From assembly GCA_963921825.1 (NCBI GenBank), contig OY997591.1, forward strand, positions 40,135,825 to 40,199,824: a stretch of DNA of 64,000 nucleotides. Direction: 5' to 3'. Below are positions 55,111-64,000 of this stretch, piece by piece. Numbering within the stretch: position 1 is the stretch's first letter; every line of letters starts with the position of its first letter. The stretch comes from Erodium maritimum. Its lineage: Eukaryota; Streptophyta; Magnoliopsida; Geraniales; Geraniaceae. A program made the position numbers and the translations under genes. The notes beneath the pieces were generated by a model. It worked only from the letters and a program-made list of their open reading frames with translations, did not search any database and was not told the DNA's origin.

Positions 55111-55387
55111 CCTAGCTGCTTTTCCTACAGGTACTGATCACAGGACGGACTTGGTGAGCTCTCGAAGCTTGAGGAGCTAGGAGCGGAGTCCGGGTTTTAT
55201 CTTTGAGTCTAGTGACGGATACCTTGTACCTTGTCCAATTGTTGGGACGTTTTGAGTTGTAAATATTATTTTGATTAACTAAATGGTAATTTCAAATTAT
55301 TTATTCAAAACAGGTTTCAAATGTTTTATTGTTTCAAATGTTCGCGTCCCTAGTTCGGTTTTACTGAAATTGGGGCGTGACAATGGC

Positions 55388-56300
55388 TCTCCGAGTCAGG
55401 ATTTTGCAATTCAGAATGGACTGCGTCAAGGATGTCCTCTTTCTCCCTTTCTCTTCCTTTTAGCATCAGAGGGTCTCCATTAGGTTTTGGAGAATGGTAT
55501 TCGTTTGGGAGAATTCTCGGGAGTTCAGGTGGGGATTGGGGGACCTGTTATCTCACATTTGTAGTTTGCAGATGACACTCTTCTCTTTCTCAAGGGCTCA
55601 GTTGATGGTCTCCAGATCCTCAAACACTCCCTGATTGGGTTTCAGGCTTGTTCAGGTCTTAAGATCAACTTTGAGAAATCCACTGCCATTCTCTTGAATC
55701 AGAGATCTTTATCTCCAGCTCTTGTCGCCTCTACCTTGGACTGCTCTGTGGGTTCTCTACCCATGAAGTATCTTGGTTTCATGCTTGATGCTAATCCTCA
55801 TCGAGCTTCTTTTTGGCAACCTGTAATTCACAAGTTCAAAGATTCTTTGGATCTTTGGAAGACTAAGGATCTTACTTTTCCGGGTAGGTTGGTGTTGATT
55901 AAATCAACCTTATCGGCTTTACCGGTATTCTTTATGTCTCTTTTTAGGGCGCCCAAGGGGGTCTTGGCTGAACTTGAGGCTTGGAGGAGGCGTTTTCTGT
56001 GGCATAATAAGGCCCATTCCCGCGTTTTATGTAAAGTTCATAGGTCCACTGTTTGCAAACCTGAATGTGAAGGTGGTTTGGGTATTAGAGGCTTGGATAA
56101 TATAAATAGGAGTCTCTTAGCCAAGTGGTTTTGGCGTTTTGCCTCTTATAAGGACTCTCTCTAGAAGAGGGTTCTATGTGCTAAATATGGTTGGCGCCTC
56201 TCTAAATGGGACCTCACAGCACTTGATAGACCTGGATCTTCTTTTTTCTTCAAGCATGTTCTGTCACTGGTTGATGATCCGAGTTTTAGAGCCATCTTTG
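55388..56300 (+). pseudogene. LINE ORF2, RT palm end and C-terminal region
   Basis: The piece encodes LRQGCPLSPFLFLLASEGLH, the catalytic FADDTLLFLKG (near 55568), LKINFEKSTAILL, MKYLGFMLDANPHRASF and SALPVFFMSLFRAPKGVLAE, and then GGLGIRGLDNINRSLLAKWF towards the zinc-binding domain. Stops lie after SEGLH, directly before FADD (TAG at about 55562) and near 56162. The LINE is cut by a copia LTR at 56301; the remainder would lie beyond the window. Confidence 0.9.
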
Positions 56301-57670
56301 TGTTAGTCTTAGTGCCCATAGTTCAATCCTAAATGTCCAAATGTATATATCATCTTTAGCAATAAAATCAAAACGGCTTTATATTACTCATGTGTCAACA
56401 ACTGAGTTTGACCTGAGCCTAACGTTGTCCGTAACAGGGCTTCCATAACGGCCAGGATTGGCTTGGGGACGGGCTACATGAGTGACACGAAAGACGGCTA
56501 AGGGATTTATCCCTCATACTGAGGTATGGGAAAGATATCGGTTCTCGGCCGCTTGATCGAGAGTGACTGAAAGAATAGCATGACCATGCACATGATACTG
56601 GGTATCATATCTTCAGTCATCTCACATATCAAGGAACGGTGATTGAGAATAATAAGGATGACGGCTCTATGCCTTATCTCAATCAGGATATCGGAGATAA
56701 AAGGATAATGACAGGGATGACGGAAAGGTTAGAATCGACAGGGTCGATTCGTTATGCAGTGTCAGGCAATACTAAAGTCTCGTTAGTTGCCACTTAAATA
56801 GGATCAAGTAAAATGGGATTTTACGTTGATCTATTGACATGCATAAACCTAAGGGTCACACCGGAGGATGAAACTCATTGACACATTTGTGGAGAATGGC
56901 CAAAAGGGAGTTGTCTCGGGACATGACCAAAACTTGGTTTTGGGTCATGTGCCCGTAAGTGAATAGGACTTTACGGATCGAGACAAGGCTTGGAGTCTTG
57001 GTATTGATTGCGTCGGATAATGTTGGACATTTCCGGTATGGAAGGCTTGGAGGCGATGAGCGAATCACGGGACCTCGTTGGAAATGGCCACGGGCCATGT
57101 TCCAAGAGGCCCATGAAAGGCCCATGCAACCAAGGCCCATGGAACTAATTAATCAAGTCTTGATTAATTAGTACTAAGCAAGCAAGACAAGGATTAAGGT
57201 GTTGGTGATTCACCACCTAACCCAATCTTGTCTTGCCATACTTTGTCCTATTTACACCTTACTTGCACCATACTTGTCCCATGCCTTTAGTTGAACAAGT
57301 ATGGGTTTTGTTATGTTTAAGTCATCTTTTTTCAACATAACAAAGACAAGACAAGAATAGGAAAAACATTTTCTCTCCCTCTTCCATGGCCATTTCGGGT
57401 TTGGCTAGTTTCCTCCTCCATTTTTGTGTTCTTGAGTCCTCAAAGAGAAGAACTATGTGGCTTTGATTCCCATGTGGATACGTAGGCGTCTTGGAGACTC
57501 AAGCCAATCATTCGTTACCCGGTGTTCTTGTTTTGGTAAGAACTAGTGCTGAATTTTTCTCTTGTGAATCCATTCTTTGTTAGTTGTTTCATGGTTTTAA
57601 TCGTCTCTTGGTTTTCCTTGATTTTCCGCTGCGAGTTGGTTCATCTCCAACCCTACCTCGAGACCCAACA
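56301..57670 (+). repeat. Copia 5' LTR with internal deletion
   Basis: It runs TGTTAGTCTTAGTGCCC...CGAGACCCAACA. Relative to the 3' LTR it lacks about 317 bases (62844-63160), joined at 56394/56395. It ends directly before the primer-binding site. Confidence 0.92.
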
Positions 57671-57671
57671 G

Positions 57672-57684
57672 TGGTATCAGAGCC
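57672..57684 (+). other. tRNA-iMet primer-binding site
   Basis: TGGTATCAGAGCC, one base after the LTR end ACCCAACA. Confidence 0.93.
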
Positions 57685-59225
57685 GTGCTACCTTCGGGAT
57701 TCACAAGACGGTGTTCAAAGTTTCGGTTTTGCTTGAAAGTTTCGTTTTTGGCGTGTTGTTTTGCTAAATTGTTTGATAACATGTTTTAAATACTTGTTTA
57801 TGGATTTAATGCATGTAAAATGAATTTTTGAAAATTATTTCAAATCTGGAAATTTTGAAATTTTTTTGATTTTTCGGGTCTCGGGAGCGGGACTCTCGGG
57901 GAGCCGAAACCGGGACCGAACGGGGCTCCGTTGGACGGAGCTAGGCCAAGCATGACCATTGGATGGTTGATATTCCAAGGCTAAACCGTATTGTTAGTTA
58001 TGACGAGTTTGGAACCGTCATGACGAACTCGAAGATCAAATGTTCAAAAGTTTCATTTTTGAACGGTTTCGATAAACCGAGCATCAAAAAAATTTCGAAA
58101 CTTGGCTATTAATTAAAACCGGAAAATCACATGATGTTTGATAACATGCTTGTTTGATAACACGATGTGTGATGTGATGTTTGCATGGTGTACATAATGG
58201 CCCCGAGCTCGATTTAATTATTTATCGCTTTTCACGGCCTGCGAGCCGTTAGAGTTAGCGTGTAATTATTCTTTCAATGTGTGGTCGTCGAACCACTTGT
58301 TTGTAATATTTATTTATTCCCGACCTGCGAGTCGTGTATTAAATTGTAATATTTTACTCAAGACGAAGAAAGGGCGAAAAGGTCATTTGGTGGCTTTTCG
58401 GGTGTTGGCATCGGCTTGGAGTCGGTGGAGCTCAAGAAGCTAGTGGGAGTTAGTTTAGGGGGCTATTATGTGCATATTTATCGCTTAATGCTTGGTTTAG
58501 TTTATGCATGATTAATTCTGTGTTTTAGAATTGCATGCTTAACTTTATTTACCGAGAATATCACCTCACATGCAAAGATAAAATTGGAATTTTAATCCTT
58601 GTGTGTGAGCCCTTAGAATCGTCATTACATTGGATGTAGTTGACGGGTTCGAAGGAAGAATTACATTGGATTTAATTTGAGGCATCATTGCATTTGGAAT
58701 GTAGTTGATGTGCTCATCGCATCTAGGATGTGTCAAAGTTTTAAACACAACCGGACAAGTAAAAACGGGTCATGTCCGATACCTCCCAATTATCAACACC
58801 TTACTACCTCCCCGTCCTATGGGTGTCGTGCGCATTAGCGGAGCATCCATGGGAAAGCGGGGTAGTAGGTTTGGACGACATATGTGGGTGTCGTGCGCAT
58901 TAGCGGAGCACCTACATAGTGACGGGGCATAGTTGAAAATTGGTGGACCCGACTACGATTCTCAGCCTGAGGTTGAGCTAGGGTAACTGATAGGGTAAGC
59001 CGTGTACATAAGTGCATACCCTAGCCAAGAGTCACATTGGATGTGATTGGATGGAGTCCTACCTACATAGCTCGATTAAGTGGTGAGCATTAGTTCAGCT
59101 TAATCGAGTGAATCAAGGATCTTGGTTTCAGATTCTAAAGGTTTAGAATTGATTGTTGGTGTTTAAGCTTGATCTTCATAAAATTTATTCAGTTTACTGA
59201 TTGAATTTTATCTGTTGTAGATCAA
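57685..59225 (+). other. Copia leader region
   Basis: Non-coding, 1.5 kb. It contains a 25-base phrase GGGTGTCGTGCGCATTAGCG repeated at about 58819 and 58886, and a loose repeat around GCATC/ACATTGGATGTAGTTGA (58620-58735). The gag start lies at 59226. Confidence 0.7.
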
Positions 59226-59735
59226 ATGACAAATTCAGCGAACATTAATAGTTTGTCATTAAAAACCATTCTTGATATGGTCAAGCTAAATGGGACAAAC
59301 TATTTGGACTGGTACAGAATTTTGAGGATAGTCCTCAAGTCTGAACGCAAAGAATATGTCCTTGACAAGGCTGTCTCTAAGACCATATCAGAGTTACATG
59401 AAGTATCATTAACTGCTGAGAAGAATATCTCAGGGATCTGGGATCCAAGGATATTCTGATGGTCAACAAGGGAATTGGAAGTGGCAAGGGCTGGGCCCAT
59501 GCGCACTTGGCAGGAAAGATGAGACACCTGAGAATGTCTGCTTCTACTGCCAACAGCCTGGTCATTGGAACCGGGATTACAGGAAGTTCACGGCTGATCT
59601 GAAGTAGCAGTGGGACTGCGCCTTCATCAAATAGCCTGGATGATCTGAAGAAGGGCAGTAGGACTACGCCTTCATCAGGAAACCTGGATGATCTAAGGAA
59701 GGGCGGTGGGACCGTGCCTTCATTCGGTATTAACT
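59226..59735 (+). pseudogene. Copia gag, internally deleted, zinc knuckle damaged
   Basis: The start ATG at 59226 encodes SLSLKTILDMVKLNGTNYLD and then WYRILRIVLKSERKEYVLDK, the N-terminal domain of copia gag. The frame stops at 59457. The central capsid part is missing, and the sequence jumps to a zinc knuckle at 59539-59580 reading CFYCQQPGHWNRDY. The last Cys of CX2CX4HX4C is Tyr. A 48-bp repeat follows (59595-59730). Gag normally forms the particle, and this copy cannot. Confidence 0.88.
59595..59730. repeat. 48-bp tandem repeat, nearly three units, after the zinc knuckle
   Basis: GGCAGTGGGACTGCGCCTTC occurs at about 59607, 59655 and 59703, spacing 48 (16 codons). In one frame the units encode DDLKKGSRTTPSSGNL-like words leading into the protease. 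Confidence 0.85.
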
Positions 59736-60660
59736 CTATAGAGCTACATCTCTCTACTTCCAAAGATTCATGGGTATTAGATACCATGACTGAATCTCAC
59801 ACATGCACTAATATATGGTGGCTGAAAGTAGGAGAGATTTGGAAAGCACGAAATGGACCTCAGAGTTGTGGCAACTGCTGTAGGATCCATGAGTCTTGTT
59901 TTGCCAAGAGGCCTTGTCTTAGTATTGTATAATGTATATTGCATACCTACTTTTAGTAGGAATATTATATCTGTATCCGTGTTTGACAAGGAAGGATATA
60001 ATGTTAATATTGGAAATGGAGTTTTCAATGTTCTATGCAATGATATGTTTTATACCAGTACTGACATGGTTGGAGGATTGTACATATTAGATATGGGTAA
60101 CAATGCCTCAAGTTCTATATATTCCGTTAATACCAAGAGGTCTAAATCCAACGATTTAAACCTAACTCTGTTATGGTACTGTCATTTGGGTCGCATAAAC
60201 AAGAAGCGCCTATCAGCACTTCAGAAGTGCGGGCTTTCATGTTCATTCGAATTCCATTCGATCGATAGGTGCAAGGTTTGTTTGATGGGCAAAATGACTA
60301 AAGTGCCCTTTATCGATCGCGATGAAAGGGCGGGTGAATTATTGGGGCTGATACACTCGAATGTGTGTAGACCAATAAGTTCACTTGCCAGGAGGGGTTT
60401 TAGCTACTTTATCACATTTACTGATGATTACAGTAAATATGGTTATGTCTATTCGGTGAGACATAAGTCTGAAGCTTTTGATAAATTCAAAGAGTTTAAG
60501 ACTATAGTAGAAAACCAGCTCGACAAATGTATTAAGGCACTTCGATTGGATCGAGGTGGAAAATACTTGACCACAGAGTTATTAGATCATCTAAAAGAGA
60601 ATGGGATCCTTTTGGAATGGACTCCTCCTAGGTCACTGTAGTTGAAAGGTGTAGCCAAAC
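59736..60660 (+). pseudogene. Copia protease and integrase, catalytic sites lost
   Basis: The protease reads SWVLDTMTESHTC; the third residue of the DTG/DSG motif is Met (59786-59788). After a frameshift, 59853-60641 is open and encodes the pre-integrase and integrase domains. The zinc-binding part reads LLWYCHLGRINKKR...CKVC, with both expected histidines replaced. In the core, IHSNVC has Asn for the first Asp (60360), LRLDRGGKY keeps the second Asp, and GVAKRRNRTLLD has Lys for the catalytic Glu (60657). A TAG precedes this last motif. The changes are mostly transitions. Confidence 0.88.
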
Positions 60661-61177
60661 GGAGAAATCGGACATTGTTAGACAATGGTCTGTTCCATGA
60701 TTAGTTGGACTGATCTCCCAATCTCTTTTAGGGGTTTTGCTCTAGAGACGACCGCATTCATAGTGAATCGGGCTTCGACGAATGGTGTGGAAGGGACACC
60801 ATTTTAAAAATGGTACGGGATGATGCCCGCTTTGTCCTTCCTAAAGATTTGTGGTTGCGAGGCTTATGTGAAACATTTGGTTTCGACTAAGCTCGAACCA
60901 AGATCTGAGATATGCACCTTCGTGTGGTATCCCAAAGCAACAAGGGGATACTATTTCTACAATCCCAGTGAGAACATGGTGTTCGTCGCTTGGGGTGGGG
61001 TCTTTATGGAAAAGAAGTTTTGTTTCCAAAGACGTCATTGGGAGGACTGTGCATCTCGAAGAAATTCAGGATGGTACAGATCTGTCTAAACCAATTGACA
61101 ACCCAGTAGAAAGGAGCCAGAGATTGTCGTAGAGTGAGAACCAATTCCTGTTACAATTCCGGAAGGTCCAAGGCGAT
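60661..61177 (+). pseudogene. Copia integrase C-terminus and linker, broken
   Basis: An open piece at 60820-61089 encodes KICGCEAYVKHLVSTKLEPR, TFVWYPKATRGYYFYNPSEN and MVFVAWGGVFMEKKF. This is the conserved region of the copia integrase C-terminus. Stops and frameshifts flank it. The linker to RT (near 61090-61177) has no continuous frame. In an intact element this part helps integrase bind DNA. Confidence 0.75.
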
Positions 61178-62140
61178 TTGAAAGGGTCAATCTTCCACCT
61201 CCAAGATATGGTATCCGTAGGTGACAATGAAGTCATGGTGGATCACGATGATCCAGCCACCTTTCAAGAAGTCGTGGATGGGCCCGACTCCGAGTTATGG
61301 CTGGGAGCCATGAGGGAGGAAATGCAATCCATGTCGGACAACCGAGTCTGGGAACCGGTTGATCCCATCAATGGTGTGAGGACCATCGGATGCAAATGGA
61401 TCTTCAAGGTGAAGATGGACATGGACAACAACCCTCTGACCTACAAAGCTCAACTGGTGGCGAAAGGTTATAGGCAGATCCAATGGATTGACTATGAGGA
61501 AACCTTCTCCCTAATGGCTATGGTCAAAATCGATCCAAATTCTTCTTGACATAACTGCGTATCATAATTACGAGATATGGCAAGTGGATGTCAAAACCTC
61601 TTTCCTAAATTGAAATTTGACTAAGTACGTTTGTATGTCTCGGCCCAAAGGTTTTGACGATCCGAAGAATACGGGAAAGATTTATAAGTCGTTGAAATCC
61701 ATTTATGGATTGAAATGAACTTCTCGGAGTTGGATCCTTCGTTTTGATGAAGTTGTAATTGGATTTGGCTTAATCAAGAACGAGGATGAATCTTGCGTTT
61801 ATAAGAAGGCTAGTTGGAGCAAGATTACCTTTCTGGTTCTCATTGAAAACGACATCACAACCTTGCACGAGACTAAATCTTGGTTGAGGAAGTGTTTTTC
61901 AATAAAGGACTTAGGCGATGCTTCTTATATCTTTAGGATTAAGATATGTAGAGATCGCACCAAGAGGGTCTTGGATTTAAGTCAGGGAACCTATGTGAAC
62001 AAGGCATTGAGTAGGTTCTTAATGCTCGATTCAAAGAAAGGACTCTTACCCACTAGTCATGGCATTCATCTCAGCAAGACTCAGTGTCCTAAGACGCCTG
62101 ATGAGCTGAAAAGGATGATGAGAATCCTATGCGCCTAGGG
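61178..62140 (+). pseudogene. Copia reverse transcriptase with catalytic loop deleted
   Basis: RT begins with PATFQEVVDGPDSELWLGAM, IGCKWIFKVKMDMDNNPLTY and KAQLVAKGYRQ. After a frameshift it continues WQVDVKTSFLN, PKGFDDPKNTGKIYKSLKSI and DESCVYKK. At about 61842 the sequence reads FLVLIENDI. The segment that should contain the catalytic YVDD motif is absent, a deletion of roughly seven codons. It then continues TKSWLRKCFSIKDLGDASYI and ends with a TAG at 62137. No active RT can be made. Confidence 0.9.
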
Positions 62141-62738
62141 CAGGATCGATCATATATGCCATGACATGTATGAGACCGGCTGTCTCGTAAGCCTTATGTT
62201 GTACCAGTAGACATCAGTCTAACCCGGGAAAGATGATGTTGAACTAGTCGTCGAAGGATGAGTAGACGTTAGTTTTCCAAGATAAATCCAGATGACTTTA
62301 GAAGTCAGTCAGGATATGTGTTTATGCTGAATGGCAGAGCTTTAGCTGGGAGAGCGTAAAACAAGATACCATTGCCGAATCTACAACAGAGGCCAAGTAC
62401 ATGGATGCTGCAGAGGCAGCTAAGGAGGCTATGTGGATTTGGAAATTCACGGCAGGGTTGGATGTAATTAAAAACCCATCCAGCCCGGTGAATCCATTTT
62501 GCGACAACACAAGGGCCATTGCGCAAGCTAAAAGCCCAGATCGCATAACAAATCCAAACATGTACTACGGCGTATCCATCTAATCAGAGAAATACTGAAT
62601 TGAGGTGAAGTGAAGATAACCTATATTGCAACAGATGATAACATAGCCAACCCTTTGACTAAGGCGGTGTCGCTGCCTGAACATGTTAGACATGTAAAGT
62701 CGATGGGGACATATTGGAGTTTAGATTGGAACTAGGGC
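62141..62738 (+). pseudogene. Copia RNase H remnant and 3' non-coding region
   Basis: The piece 62340-62580 encodes STTEAKYMDAAEAAKEAMWI, FCDNTRAIAQAKSPDRITNP, conserved RNase H blocks. Frameshifts lie on both sides. The last codons of pol (IADPLTKA-type region near 62645) are out of frame. The polypurine tract follows at 62739. Confidence 0.8.
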
Positions 62739-62749
62739 AAGTGGGAGAT
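62739..62749 (+). other. Copia polypurine tract
   Basis: AAGTGGGAGAT directly precedes the 3' LTR start TGTTAGTC. Confidence 0.88.
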
Positions 62750-64000
62750 TGTTAGTCTTAGTGCCCATAGTTCAATCCTAAATGTCCAAATGTATATATC
62801 ATCGTTAGCAATAAAATCAAAACGGCTTTATATTACTCATGTGTTGGAGTAATATATCGATGTGTGCTCTGATCTATGCCCACCATGCGAATAGAACCAT
62901 AGATTTAGATAGATCATACTCGATGGGTCCCTAGTCAACAAAGCTTCATTAGAAGCGACTAGTATGAAAGATGGCTCTTTATGGCTTACGTTCTGTTAGT
63001 CATTGGAATGGGATTCCGGAGTCTGATCATAGATATCATGTGGGACATGATATTGGACGACCCGCCTTGAATATGTGCCATAGATTAAGTCATGAACATA
63101 TTCAGTGTCGTAGCTTGTCATGTATCCTTAGACCAAGGAGTCTTTGTGATCGCTATGTAGTCAACAACTGAGTTTGACCTGAGCCTAACGTTGTCCGTAA
63201 CAGGGCTTCCATAACGGCCAGGATTGGCTTGGGGACGGGCTACATGAGTGACACGAAAGACGGCTAAGGGATTTATCCCTCATACTGAGGTATGGGAAAG
63301 ATATCGGTTCTCGGCCGCTTGATCGAGAGTGACTGAAAGAATAGCATGGCCATGCACATGATACTGGGTATCATATCTTCAGTCATCTCACATATCAAGG
63401 AACGGTGATTGAGAATAATAAGGATGACGGCTCTATGCCTTACCTCAATCAGGATATCGGAGATAAAAGGATAATGACAGGGATGACGGAAAGGTTAGAA
63501 TCGACAGGGTCGATTCGTTATGCAGTGTCAGGCAATACTAAAGTCTCGTTAGTTGCCACTTAAATAGGATCAAGTAAAATGGGATTTTACGTTGATCTAT
63601 TGACATGCATAAACCTAAGGGTCACACCGGAGGATGAAACTCATTGACACATTTATGGAGAATGGCCAAAAGGGAGTTGTCTCGGGACATGACCAAAACT
63701 GGGTTTTGGGTCATGTGCCCGTAAGTGAATAGGACTTTACGGATCGAGACAAGGCTTGGAGTCTTGGTATTGATTGCGTCGGATAATGTTGGACATTTCC
63801 GGTATGGAAGGCTTGGAGGCGATGAGCGAATCACGGGACCTCGTTGGAAATGGCCACGAGCCATGTTCCAAGAGGCCCATGAAAGGCCCATGCAACCAAG
63901 GCCCATGGAACTAATTAATCAAGTCTTGATTAATTAGTACTAAGCAAGCAAGACAAGGATTAAGGTGTTGGTGATTCACCACCTAACCCAATCTTGTCTT
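62750..64000 (+). repeat. Copia 3' LTR, truncated by the window end
   Basis: It is identical to the 5' LTR apart from six substitutions seen by eye and a 317-base segment (62844-63160) missing in the 5' copy. The end of the LTR and the target duplication lie outside the window. Confidence 0.92.

Larger units (their letters stand above)
52306..55382 (+). repeat. Solo Tekay-type LTR with TSD ATGGC
   Basis: The only copy in plus orientation: TGTAATAACCACTCC...TTGGGGCGTGACA, flanked by a perfect ATGGC duplication (52301-52305, 55383-55387). Unlike the other copies it lacks the 48-bp array and instead carries five 61-bp units (54484-54818). It also has 38-bp-type (54050-54180) and 57-bp-type units (54180-54460). 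The LTR splits the LINE RT. Confidence 0.95.
50690..56300 (+). mobile_element. LINE fragment (RT region), twice interrupted
   Basis: Plus-strand LINE ORF2 sequence in three pieces: 50690-51097, 51902-52305 and 55388-56300. They are separated by a hAT-like element and a solo Tekay LTR, both with target duplications. It is cut at 56300 by a copia LTR. Removing both insertions gives a colinear RT domain. The 5' part is missing. Confidence 0.9.
56301..64000 (+). mobile_element. Ty1/copia element, young LTRs, dead pol, runs off the window
   Basis: 5' LTR 56301-57670, PBS 57672-57684, a 1.5-kb leader, gag, protease, integrase, RT and RNase H remnants (59226-62690), polypurine tract 62739-62749, and 3' LTR from 62750 to past the end. 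The domain order protease, integrase, RT, RNase H is that of copia. Over about 930 aligned bases I count six substitutions between the LTRs by eye, so insertion was recent. The internal region nevertheless has many stops, internal deletions and lost catalytic residues. It is inserted into a LINE; its right-hand target duplication is outside. Confidence 0.92.

Overview
The window is flowering-plant nuclear DNA from a transposon-dense, probably heterochromatic stretch. It carries plant Ty3/gypsy chromovirus (Tekay/Del-type) and Athila-type elements, Ty1/copia elements with initiator-Met tRNA primer sites, plant L1-type LINEs whose ORF1 has an RRM-like domain, and hAT-like and PIF/Harbinger DNA elements. 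I recognise no ordinary host gene, tRNA gene, rRNA gene or CRISPR array. The species cannot be named from the sequence. All coding regions found are transposon-derived and broken.

Layout. Positions 1-14506 hold an old gypsy-type LTR with its primer-binding site (1749-1761; LTR 1765-2534 continued at 12413-14506). A Tekay-type element lies inside that LTR on the minus strand (2535-12407, 5-bp target duplication CCCTC), with two LTRs and decayed gag, protease, RT, RNase H, integrase and chromodomain. Next come a short LINE tail on the plus strand (14507-14971) and a large minus-strand LINE (15413 to about 25870). The LINE is split by a solo Tekay LTR (16169-19003, CCTCA) and has a 650-bp tandem duplication in ORF1. 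Positions 26640-29710 hold a decayed repeat of about 180 bp, split by a solo LTR of a second family (26942-29517). A PIF/Harbinger relic with half a transposase follows (29724-30958).

A second minus-strand LINE (31174-36861) contains another solo Tekay LTR (31637-34948, AGTAC) and is cut by an Athila-type element (36862-42277) that keeps gag and protease but lacks RT and integrase. That Athila is itself cut by a Tekay derivative (LTR 42278-45554 plus PPT plus gag only, to 46706). Then come a small inverted-repeat element, a copia-like leader, PBS and LTR (to 49104), a LINE 3' end with a second foldback element (49105-50395), and a gypsy gag scrap. A plus-strand LINE (50690-56300) contains a hAT-like element (51098-51901) and a solo Tekay LTR (52306-55382, ATGGC). 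The window ends in a plus-strand copia element (56301-64000 and beyond) whose LTRs are nearly identical although its pol is dead.

The nesting gives a relative history. LINEs and the family-2 LTRs are oldest. Athila and Tekay insertions followed, and most Tekay copies were reduced to solo LTRs by LTR-LTR recombination. The terminal copia is the youngest. The most interesting signals are structural: (1) a hairpin plus pyrimidine-tract/CAG-GT signal kept in two diverged LTR families; (2) exchangeable minisatellite arrays inside the Tekay LTRs; (3) a LINE 3'-terminal hairpin whose shape is kept with different sequence in another LINE; (4) a young-looking copia whose protein-coding capacity was destroyed, which points to mobilisation in trans.
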